Positions 54,681-64,000 of a DNA stretch of 64,000 bases are shown here, in pieces; position 1 is the stretch's first letter; the number at the start of each line of letters is the position of its first letter. The translations under genes were made by a program, and so were the position numbers. A model generated the notes under the pieces. The model did not search any database and was not told the origin of the DNA. It saw nothing but the letters and a program-made list of their open reading frames with translations. The DNA comes from Pectinophora gossypiella (lineage: Eukaryota > Arthropoda > Insecta > Lepidoptera > Gelechiidae), in NCBI RefSeq assembly GCF_024362695.1, contig NC_065406.1, positions 11,904,001 to 11,968,000 of the forward strand, given 5' to 3'.

Positions 54681-56439
54681 GCTGAGGGCTCTCACCCGGT
54701 ACAAAATTTAAGACAACAGGCCTGAGAGTGCCCTGTTGGGCACATTTGTTACGATACAGTCAAAGAGTTCGTTAAATAAGTAGTTTCGACAAAAGCTGTG
54801 ATTACTCGGAGGCATGTGCCCGGCAGGGCGTAGGTAAGCTGTGTATATTTTGACAAAAACGGCGAATCACACAAAATTTAGATCCGTAAGTATGTTCTTT
54901 CCTTTGATATTTTGTACAGATATACCCGACGTTATGTTTCCGATATAACTACAGTACAACAAAACGATTTCTTACAAGGAAATACCTAAAAACATCAAGA
55001 AGCAAAAGCAGTAAGGCACATCTCTGACCGTGGGTGGTAGGGGCCATAGTGGTCGTATACACGGTCTATTAATTACCACGAACGTTGGACCCGCTCCAAC
55101 TGCTACCTACAGGGTGTGTCGGAACGGAAAACAGAACATCCTGTATTAAAGTGAGAACAGATAAACGTGGATATATTGCTAGCGAACAGTATTTTAGCAT
55201 TAGACAACGTTATGAAGCGACAATCGTGCCAACATGACGTGTTGCCAAAAATGTTTATTGTAAACGGTAGTTTTTATTAGTTTATTATTGTGTAGTGGAC
55301 ATAGTTCGAACCATAGACTTAAAATATTTTAGCGCGTTCGAACTATGAAAAGACATGACGTAGCGCACTATGAAACATAGAGAAATCTATAACTACTGCG
55401 AATCAACTAGACATCCCAACAATATTTTTTTTGACGTGACTTATTGTAGGTTTTCCTCAGAGGAAACTACTTACGAGAAATTATATTTGCGTAGTTAGTT
55501 CGGTGGTTGCTCAAACTACATTTCAGTTACGTTACTCGTTACCTTTTTTTTTTCAAATTTTAATACGGAACAATAAATATTGTACGAGCGGTCATTACCC
55601 CAGCAAATCCTAGAGGTATAACATAGTAGTGTAGTAGTAGTGGCATAGCCGAGCTGCATTCTGTGACTGATGCGACAGAGACTTGGTTGAGGGAGCTTAA
55701 ACCGGACATAATGATCCGCGCAGGATACTTTTTTGTCATACGTATTAACGAAAACCCACATTAGTTCTTACACATTTATATTGATCCAAAATTCATTATA
55801 CACTTACATTTGTTTCGATTATCTACCAATTACCAGTGTTTATTCGATGCGACTAATATAATTAAATATCTGTAAGTAGTTCAACCATGACCAATCCTTT
55901 TCGTGCCCGATCGTCAATAGTCCTCTTTTCTTGTTTTCTTCTTAAAAAAATATCCGCCATTATGTTTCTTTACCACCATACTACATACATGGACTGGACC
56001 ATAGAGTTTTGGCCGAAGGTGTATTTACTTCGTTCAGCGACAAGATACGCAATTATAAAAATATAGAAGTGTGTATAGTTAGCCAACGAGGCCCAGAGGG
56101 TTGACACTGGTCTTGAGCAACACTATGTCCTGAATTGCGTCCCGGGTTGACGCAGTATCTGAGTTAGTGGACTCTTTATATTAATAAATGATCTGTCCAT
56201 AAATAAATAAGCGTTTAAAAATAAATTAGTCTGTGTGATTGTTTTCGTACGAGTTGTGAAAATTGTCGTAGATATTACGGTGTGGTCGGCGAGAGTTGGC
56301 ACGCGCGCCTCCCGAGTTCAAGGCTGGGTGCATTCTGGTGTGATGTCGCATACCGCGCCTCTACCGACAGTTTTAAAGGCCGTCGTCTAAGGTCAAGGCC
56401 AGAAAAAAGAACAAGACTTATAAGTGAATCATAACATAA

Positions 56440-56570
56440 CTTAAACTAAACAGCCTATATACGTCCCACTGCTGGGCACAGGCCTTCCCTCAATCAACCC
56501 GAGGGGTACGGAGCATACTCCACCATGCTGCTCTAATGCGGGTGAAATAAAGTGAATCACCAATCTTATT
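56440..56570 (-). repeat. SINE family A tail fragment
   Basis: AAACAGCCTATATACGTCCC, ACTGCTGGGCACAGGCC and AGCATACTCCACCATGCTGC. Confidence 0.8.
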
Positions 56571-56832
56571 TTCATTTTCGGCCTGGCTGTAGCCATGCAA
56601 AGATATATACATAATACATACATAATATACAAATAATAATAATAGTACATAATATTCTGTATAAGGAGCTATGACAAATCTTTAGTAAGTACGTAGTTCC
56701 TATGCCTTCACCCTGACTATTTACAATAGAAAGTATTTCAGGCATTAACTAGGTCTACTTCTTCTAGAACTGCCTAGGTACTTCTCTCTTGCTTTATTTC
56801 TGGCTCGAAGAAATTAACAATGCGAATGGATT

Positions 56833-56992
56833 AGGGGGGTTAAAAGGCCACATCGAAGCAATTCATATAAAACAGCAATATTTGCTATTTGACATTTGTT
56901 TGCATTGCGCACTCACTTTTATATGCTCAAATGTCAAATAGCAATATTGCTTTTTCAGATGAATTGCTTCGATTTGGCCTTTTAACCCCCCT
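56833..56992. mobile_element. MITE, GAAGCAATTCAT family, copy 3
   Basis: The best-preserved copy: arms AGGGGGGTTAAAAGGCCACA and its near complement at the right end, with TTTGCATTGCGCACTCACTT in the centre. Confidence 0.88.
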
Positions 56993-57524
56993 GATCATAC
57001 GCAGACAATGCAGGTATGAGTCCGAAATAGTTGCAGTACTTACTAAATTTAAAGTTTGTTTTGTTAAAAAATATTTTATTGTGCAAACTTTTGACACCAT
57101 AATAAGAGCATTCCGACCAGCATTTATCATTAGTAACTTTTCAGTCTGACGTTTTTAATTGTACTTCTGTGTGTTGTGTTTTTCTACGTATATTATAAAT
57201 AATTTATTTCTTTTAAGTTGTTTGCGTACTGATTTCGATATCACGAGTATGTATGTTATAAATACAATTATTTACAACGCGTAGGCCATTGAATCCAGTG
57301 TTAAATAGATCGGAAAATAGATCGTTTGTGGAACAATAGGCAGTAATTTCGTAGATTCCATCTGCGGAACTAGCAGACTGGCCGCTTAGCCGGTCCCTTG
57401 CTCTGATTACCTATAAAGTAGGTTTATACTTAGAAATAAATTATGGTAGATGTTAGATAAAAATACGAGTAAAGTGTGGTAAAGCTATATTTGTCCTAGT
57501 TCAAAACTAAATTATAAAACCTAA

Positions 57525-57840
57525 TCTTCTTCTATCGTGTGGATTGTGAGGTGGAGTACCAACCTCATCAACCCTGGTGTCAGGGTTACTACTGAGCCAC
57601 CAAAAACCGCTGACATAGCTCACGTAACGACTACATACTTACATCAGTAAGTAGTAACCGGGACCAACGGCTTAACGTGCCTTCCGAAGCACGGACCATC
57701 TCACTTTCGGACAATCTGGTGATCAGCCAGTAATGTTCTTACCAAACTAGGGACCACAAAGTCATTTTTGTGATATATCCCCGCCGGGAATCGAACTCGG
57801 GACCTCCGGATTGTGAGCCCAACGCTCAACCACTGGACCA
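57525..57840 (-). mobile_element. tRNA-derived SINE, family B, near-complete
   Basis: On the minus strand it starts with a tRNA-like head (TTTGGTCCAGTGGTTGAGCG, box B GAGTTCGATTCCC), a body with CCGTGCTTCGGAAGGCACGT, and the end CCACACGATAGAAGAAG. Shorter copies lie at 10003, 14515, 30528, 40193, 48200 and 52762. Confidence 0.85.
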
Positions 57841-58805
57841 AATTGTGACAAGTAATATGACAATAAAGGACCTTTTACAAGAGACCTTTGTCTAGCTGCA
57901 TTGATTCTACGCATCTCACCGTATTCAATTCCAAAAGGAAACCTTACGCTTAAGAATCTATAATTTAAAATTACGTATATCTCCAGCATCTTAACGAGCA
58001 CGTGTAAGGACCGCCAATCATAACACAGTTCCATGTCAATCTACCTGATCACTCTATCATCGGGGCGGCGATAAAAACCCGCGGCATGCGGCAACGACTC
58101 GGTCGCGTAATTGCTACTAACGACATAAGTATGGATAATGCGGTTATTATCCTACAACGCTGTGGTCAGCAGTCTGTCGGGGCGACCGACGTCAAGGCTG
58201 CCCGACCAGACGGGACGGGGCCTATACTGTGTGGGGACTTATTATACTTATTATCCATCTCTATCAAGTGTCTATCTGTCTCCTTAATAGGGTACAGTAT
58301 TCATCCACTCATGCGTTTAAATCAGTCTCTCCTTTTCACTCCTGTGTTTGAATCATATTTTTGTTGCTCCGTTGTCTTCGAGCAGTCTTAAACCAAAGCT
58401 CTAGTCCGTAATGGATTTCTAGTTGTAGTACAGCTTATCTTTAATCTTTAATCCATTCTTCACGCATGGTTTTCGGCGAACTGCCACCAATATGTATCTT
58501 GTAGCATACCTCGTTTCCGATATCTATCCTGAGACACCCACTGGTATTATATGGAGTTAATATTATTATTTATTATGTGTTAATTCATAAGTATTCATTA
58601 AAATCACTTCAATAGTAGAGACTGTCAATGTGTCCTTAAAGTTGTGCGTTGTTTAAAGCCGACTCGATAATATCCGATGGCATAATACGTTGCAATCTTC
58701 AATCATCTCTTTATGATCATCCGTCTACTTCCCAAATCCTTGCTAGTTCTGTATGGCTATCATATTATCGCCAATACTATAAGCAACTAATGAACAAACT
58801 GAGTG

Positions 58806-59031
58806 AGGGTATAGTGACATCGTAACGAAAACTTTGAGGGATGATTGAAAGCATGATTCTGAGTTGATATCAAGTGGAATTTTCCGTAGCAAAAGTATGG
58901 AACTGAAAATATTAAAATTTCTCATTTTTTTATGAATTTTGCGACTGAAAATTGAACTTGATATCAACTCAGAATCATGGTCTGAACCACCCCCCTCAGT
59001 ATTCGTTACTTTTTTTTTGTGGCTACCTGTA
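58806..59031. mobile_element. palindromic MITE, CATCGTAACG family
   Basis: AGTGACATCGTAACGAAAAC and GAGTTGATATCAAGTGGAAT at the left, ATCAACTCAGAATCATGGTC at the right; the right terminus is degraded. Confidence 0.82.
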
Positions 59032-59044
59032 ATATGTACTTGTA

Positions 59045-59265
59045 CGGGGTGTTAGAGACATCGTAAAGAATACTGAGAGGGATGATTCAGCTCATTATTC
59101 TGAGTTGATATCAAGTGGAATTTTCCATCGCAAAAGTATAGAATTAAAAATAAGTAATTTAAAAAACAAAAAAAAAAACATTTATTTTGCGACGGAAAAT
59201 TCCATTTGATATTAACTAAGAATCATGGTCTGAATCATCCCCCTAACACCCTAACACCCTGTATA
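59045..59265. mobile_element. palindromic MITE, CATCGTAACG family
   Basis: GGGGTGTTAGAGACATCGTA at the left, TAACACCCTGTAT at the right. It sits 13 bases from the preceding copy, in tandem. Confidence 0.85.
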
Positions 59266-59452
59266 TAAAGCGCCGGTTCACATCGGTCGAGCATCAAGGT
59301 CGTCGGCCCAGACGTATCGGTGCCAATGCGATACTGCTACACTATAGTTTAATGAACATAAATTGTGTTGTAAGTTGCTGCTAATAGTGTTTCCTTTCAT
59401 GCCAACATTAAAATAACAATTTTTCATAATGCTTATCACCTTGTTGCTCGAC

Positions 59453-59606
59453 TAAGAGCCCTATCTCACTAGGAAACCGCGGTGACGCCGCCATCACGGT
59501 TGCGACACCAACAACGGGTTGCGCAACCAATTTTCCGACAAACGAATGGCGAAAACATCCCCGCGGGTGGCGCAACCATAGTGCCCTAGTGAGATAGGGC
59601 CCTTAG
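59453..59606. mobile_element. GC-rich TIR element (CCCTATCTCACTAGG)
   Basis: Inverted arms of about 20 bases, CTAAGAGCCCTATCTCACTA and CCTAGTGAGATAGGGCCCTT, enclose a CG-rich centre. Its design resembles 7261-7366. Confidence 0.75.
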
Positions 59607-60177
59607 AAGTGGCATCAAACCTGAGCATTAAACCTTGATGAGAGTTTTATAGGTAACCTGATATTGTATTTCATTTCATCATATTTCTTTAAGACATAAC
59701 TACGTACTTAGCAAATATGTCTTTCTTACTCAATAGTAAAACGTAATTCAGCTTTAATATTTTAGTGCTGAATTCACTTTCAATATTCACAAAATATACT
59801 TAAAGCATCTACAAATATTAACCCAAACTGGTCTATCATCAAGCCATAAATCTAATGCTACTTTTACAATGTATTCATAGTAAAACCACAGGGAATGATA
59901 TATCTAAACAGTGAAACAGCATCATGAAAACAATCTAAGTGTTGAATAGAATTTAAATGACATCCACGAGAGAGCTCAGCTTTGCACTTTTAGGCATGCG
60001 ATTACGTTTTGAAACTATACGTACTTACATTTAAATTTTCTTTTAGAATTTAGAACAACAATTATAGTGAACTATAGCGAACTTATGACTTTGTCCGTAA
60101 CATTACAGTTTACGGGCGCGATTTCCGTATTTCTAGGTTCTAGGAACTTATAATATATTTATAATAATATTTACAGC

Positions 60178-60440
60178 TTTCGTGATCTAGTGGTTATAAA
60201 GTTGTGCTCACGATCTGGAGGTTCGGGTTAGATTCCCGATGAAAATCACTCAAGCAATACATTGTCGAAATCACTTTGCGAGACTATCCTTTCTTTGGTA
60301 AGGAAATTACAGGCTTGAATAACCTGACTGTCCGAAAAAGTAAGATGATTCCGTGCTTCGGAGGGCACGTCAACTGTCGGCTATAGCCGTAAAACACCGT
60401 TACCATCCCGCATTGGAACAGCGTGGTGGATATAGGCTAT
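60178..60440 (+). mobile_element. SINE family A, decayed head
   Basis: GTGATCTAGTGGTTATAAAG and CTCACGATCTGGAGGTTCGG form the damaged tRNA-like head, followed by the family body to GGAACAGCGTGGTGGATATA. Confidence 0.82.
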
Positions 60441-60494
60441 TTCTATATGTAGGCACATAATAAATAGTACTTATATGTTTGTCATCCAATATGT

Positions 60495-60610
60495 ACTGTA
60501 CCTTTTTACAATACAATACAATACAAAAACTCTTTATTGCACTTGAATCACATTAAAAGTATTATAATTAAATTGATAGTACAACACGCGGCCTTATTGC
60601 TTTTACGTAC
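60495..60610 (-). repeat. LINE 3' end with AATAC repeat
   Basis: ACAATACAATACAATACAAA then ACTCTTTATTGCACTTGAAT, a common antisense LINE 3' terminus in moths. Confidence 0.6.
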
Positions 60611-60619
60611 CTACGAACA

Positions 60620-60843
60620 TACAGGGTGTTAGTTACATCGTAATTAATACACAGGGGGATGATTCAGCTGATTAGTATCAAGTGGAATTTTCCATAGCAA
60701 AAGTATAGAATTGAAAATAATTTAAAAAAAACTAAAAAAAGTCATGAATTTTGCGACGGAAAATTCCACTTGATATTAACTCAGAATCATGGTCTGAATC
60801 ATCCCCCTGAGTATTCGTTACGCTGTCAATAACACCCTGTGTA
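60620..60843. mobile_element. palindromic MITE, CATCGTAACG family
   Basis: ACAGGGTGTTAGTTACATCG at the left, AATAACACCCTGTGTAT at the right. Confidence 0.85.
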
Positions 60844-61670
60844 TATAAGGCACTAATAAATAGTACGTATATTGTTTGTCATCCAGTATGTACTGTAACT
60901 TTTTACGGACCTACGAACCTGTGAATATATATTTGAGAGCATTATGGTAAAGCTGTTAGCAAGCGACGGCGCCGCCCATCCATCAGTCAAACACGCAGCT
61001 GAGGGGAACAGGCCGATCGGAAACCAGCGTTTCTACGCCAATTATACTCGCAAGTAAACAGATCATCGTGATATCAGTCTTAATAAAGGGTCTTGACGGG
61101 AATTAATTGAGCATTCATTGTAAGTCTAAGTTCTTATATGCTTTAAATTTTTGGTTTTGAAAGTAAGTATCTGATGTTTTTGTGAAGGTTAAATTGGGAA
61201 TTGGATGAATTATTTTGTTTGTGAATCAGGTCTGAAACCTGCAACTGAGAGACCTAATTCTAAGAAAACTTTGATCATAAATAATATAGACATAACAGGA
61301 TATAACATCACGCCTGTATCCTCGAAAGGGTAGGTAGAGGTGATAGTCAGTCAGGGGGGTAGGTGGAGGTGCAGTCTTGCCCAGTAATTAGTCAGAATAC
61401 TCAACACGAATGAAACGGAATGAAACCCAATTACAATTTTGCTAAGCTTAGCTGAAGTTTAACACTTCACTTAGCTGAACTTTACCACTTCACTGCCTGT
61501 CAGGCAATTAACAATAAAACCCTTGAGATTATTATTAGGTACGGCTTTCTTTCAGATATTAGCCTCGTTTGCATCAGACGTCAGAAAAAAATGACAAAAA
61601 CATGTCACATTATAATATTGTCTTCTAAGTTCGCTTCTCTAAGACATTTTGTCTCATATAAAAAGAAACA

Positions 61671-61950
61671 GCCTCCGCGGTCTACTAGTTAGAGCGTTAG
61701 GCTCACGATCTGGAGGTCCAGTTCGATTCCCGATGGGGACATTGTCGAAATCACTTTGTGAGACTGTCCTTTGTTTGCTAAGGACAATGCAGGGTTGAAC
61801 CACCTGATTGTCCGAAAAAGTAAGATGATTCCGTGCTTCGGAGGGCACGTTAAGCTGTTGGTCCCGGCTATTAGCCGTAAAACACCTCCAGGTGGAGTAT
61901 GCTCCATACCCCCTCCGGTTGATAGAGGGGAGGCCTGTGCCCAGCAGCTT
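61671..61950 (+). mobile_element. SINE family A, nearly complete
   Basis: The tRNA-like head (CCGCGGTCTACTAGTTAGAG, box B AGTTCGATTCCC) and the full body to GGCCTGTGCCCAGCAGC. Open frames across it are chance readings of the SINE. Confidence 0.87.
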
Positions 61951-62457
61951 GTTATACAAAAAACCGAGAAATAGGCAAATTATGATTTCAAATCTATCTT
62001 TCAAACTATAAATGAATGGCCTATTACATTTTCCTTCAATATGCGAGGACACTTTTTTTTTACGTCTACTTATTAGATTAATTCATTCATTCTGAGGTGA
62101 ATATATTCTTGAATGGATACGATGTCTCAACGCGTAGGCCATACGACCAGCTCATGCATATTCGTCGCGATTGTCTCCTAATGCAATATGATTAAAATAG
62201 AACAACGAACATCCGCCATTAAATCTTTACGATTATTAAATGATGTCGAGACGTGTGGGCATCTGCATTTTTGAAAACAAAATCGGTTTTAATCGAGTCG
62301 GACGTAGTTACTAAGTAGTATTCCGTGGGCGCGAAGGAATTACCTATTTCTGTTTTATTAAGACTGCATTAAAAGCAATAACAATTATGTCGTTCTGTCC
62401 TTATTTGTCCTTTGCGACCGTATCCAATTTGCATGAAACCAAATCAGCTAAAGTAAA

Positions 62458-62547
62458 GAAAATTCCACTTGATATTAACATTATGAGTTAATGAGCTGAA
62501 TCATCTCTTTCAGTATTCGTTACGATGTCACTTACATTACACCCCTT
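62458..62547. repeat. half of a CATCGTAACG-family MITE
   Basis: One arm only (AATTCCACTTGATATTAAC, TATTCGTTACGATGTCACTT). Confidence 0.78.
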
Positions 62548-62577
62548 GCAAGTTCCTATAGATAGCGATATGAGTGC

Positions 62578-62803
62578 GTAGGGTGTTAGTGCCACCGTAA
62601 CGAATATTGACAAGGATGATTCATACCATGATTCTGAGTTGATATCAAGTGGAATTCCTTTCGGAAAATTCGTGAAAATTTTAGTGCAGTACTATTAATT
62701 ATTTTCAGTTTCATACTTTTGCGACAGAAAGTTCCATTTTATATCAATTCAGAATCATAGCCTGAATCATCCCTTATAGTTTTTGTAACGATGTCAGTAA
62801 AGG
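62578..62803. mobile_element. palindromic MITE, CATCGTAACG family
   Basis: TAGGGTGTTAGTGCCACCGT at the left, TTTGTAACGATGTCAGTAAA at the right. Confidence 0.85.
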
Positions 62804-63224
62804 TATAAAGGTAAAGGTCAATTTGCGGCCAAGTAATTATTAGAAAAGTATCGATTTTACGAGCAAAACTTTACTTTAGTACCATGAAAATGCTCAGCTC
62901 GATAAGAAGCTACAAAATGTTAATGTTATTGAAGAGAGCCGTAAAGTGCCGCTTCGCTGCGGATGTTTTCTTATAAATATTGAATAAGAATTATTAAGAT
63001 ACGTTCTTCTCCTTCACTTGGAAAGTAAATGGTAAACACAAAATAAATTTAAAAAAAATGAAAAAAAAAAACACATAATTATTTCAGAAATAAATTGAAT
63101 AACAAGATTTTCGCCAAATGACATGCTAATTAAAGATTTTTTATTCACCTATTGCTCTATGTTATTAGTAATTTCGTAGAAACCTTTAGAAAACGTTCAT
63201 GTTTATATAATGACTTAACGTAAA

Positions 63225-63370
63225 ATAAGTTCACGACTATATCCCAATTGGGGTAGTCAGAGCTACATCCATCGGTAGATGAAACAAGTACCCTCACCTC
63301 ACCGAGCTTTCTGTTAGACCAACGTGATTGGTAGTGAGGCGTATCGCCGTCTATAATGGTCGAGCTAACT
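63225..63370 (+). repeat. interspersed repeat family C, longest copy
   Basis: AAGTTCACGACTATATCCCA, CTCACCTCACCGAGCTTTCT and GGCGTATCGCCGTCTATAAT; the best reference copy for this family. Confidence 0.82.
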
Positions 63371-63954
63371 GTGTTAGTGATAACTGTACTACAACAACTT
63401 TAAAACACCTTGTGTGTCTCTAATCCTAGTTTAGCATCCTTTAATGGTAATTAAGTAGGTATACTTATGTTAATTGCATATGAAAGAGGAAAACATATCA
63501 CTACAATCGTGAACAAATGCGACAGTGGATTTTATTGTTTCGTTTTATTGCATTTAAAATAGGTTATATTGTTATTTTATGATGTTTTTAATGTGGTGTT
63601 AATAAAAAAAAAACATAGATATAGTGGAATTTTAACAAAAGATCAGAGGTGACCACTAATAGCGTAGTAAAACTGTGATGTAAAACCTCGAGCGTTATTT
63701 GCATTAAGTGAGTTCTAGCACTTAAAACGTGTCTGCTGCTAATGGACGCGATTGCATGCATATGGGGTTTTAATTTTCATCACATTGAAGTTTTCAGTTT
63801 ACTTAATACATTATAATATAGGCAATATATAGGTTTAATTTATTGTCTGCCGGAATGCGGATCTCGATGTATAAATTTGAAAAAAATTCAAAAAAAATCT
63901 CGACGTAAAAAGTTGAAAATATATTGTTTGGTATCTCAGCAGATTAGAGGTACC

Positions 63955-64000
63955 CGATAAATACATTTTCGGAGGTACGTGACCTAACCTGTATTGGGCT
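63955..64000 (+). mobile_element. SINE family D fragment at window edge
   Basis: ACATTTTCGGAGGTACGTGA then CCTAACCTGTATTGGGCT joins the part seen at 15620 to the part seen at 53908; cut by the window end. Confidence 0.75.

Larger units (their letters stand above)
53871..64000 (-). other. probable first intron or 5' flank of dlp
   Basis: No exon with a signal peptide and a compatible one-base phase was found on the minus strand here, so the first coding exon probably lies beyond 64000. 54690-56430 has no repeat I recognise. The rest is dense in MITEs and SINEs, listed separately. Confidence 0.5.

Noticed and set aside
61654..62052. 132-codon open frame on the minus strand
   Set aside because: Chance reading through SINE family A.
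1..64000. CRISPR arrays, operons, phage or a novel multi-gene defence system
   Set aside because: The direct repeats seen are dispersed or transposon-like, spacing is irregular, and the only host coding sequence is the spliced glypican.

Overview
The window looks like lepidopteran (moth or butterfly) nuclear DNA. It is AT-rich and intron-rich, and it carries several SINE, MITE and LINE-tail families of the kind seen in Lepidoptera, including the 'GGCCTATGCCCAGCAGTGGG'-type LINE ends and a SINE family I recognise from memory of moth genomes. I see no bacterial-type operons, CRISPR arrays or rRNA operons.

One host gene dominates. It is a glypican on the minus strand, best read as dally-like (dlp, the glypican-4/6 class). 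Eight coding exons run from 53870 down to the stop codon at 8995. They join in frame through GT-AG introns and give 515 residues: 13 of the 14 family cysteines, a Ser-Gly heparan-sulfate attachment region and a C-terminal GPI signal. The first coding exon (signal peptide and the first family cysteine) was not found and is probably beyond the right edge. The gene product is expected to be a GPI-anchored heparan sulfate proteoglycan that shapes Wnt, Hedgehog and BMP signalling at the cell surface.

Layout: 1-7366 is intergenic and repeat-rich. 7367-8994 is the likely 3' flank or 3' UTR. 8995-13831 holds the four 3' exons. A 19.5 kb intron (13832-33365) and a 4.7 kb intron (33535-38261) flank the exon at 33366-33534. 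Exons at 38262-38473 and 39659-40005 follow. A 13.7 kb intron (40006-53726) carries a young Ty3/Gypsy LTR element, and the most 5' visible exon is 53727-53870. 53871-64000 is upstream intron or flank and is dense in palindromic MITEs and SINEs.

The rest is mobile DNA. It includes a 2.1 kb LTR element with intact ends but no RNase H or integrase; composite SINEs joining a tRNA-like head to a 5S rRNA-like segment; several tRNA-derived SINE families; 5'-truncated Jockey- and RTE-type LINE tails; and at least eight palindromic MITE families. I found no second host gene. I also found no new multi-gene system; the most unusual items are the composite tRNA-5S-LINE SINE, the internally deleted LTR element, the nested palindromic block at 11.4-12.2 kb and a perfect 29-bp hairpin at 51.7 kb.
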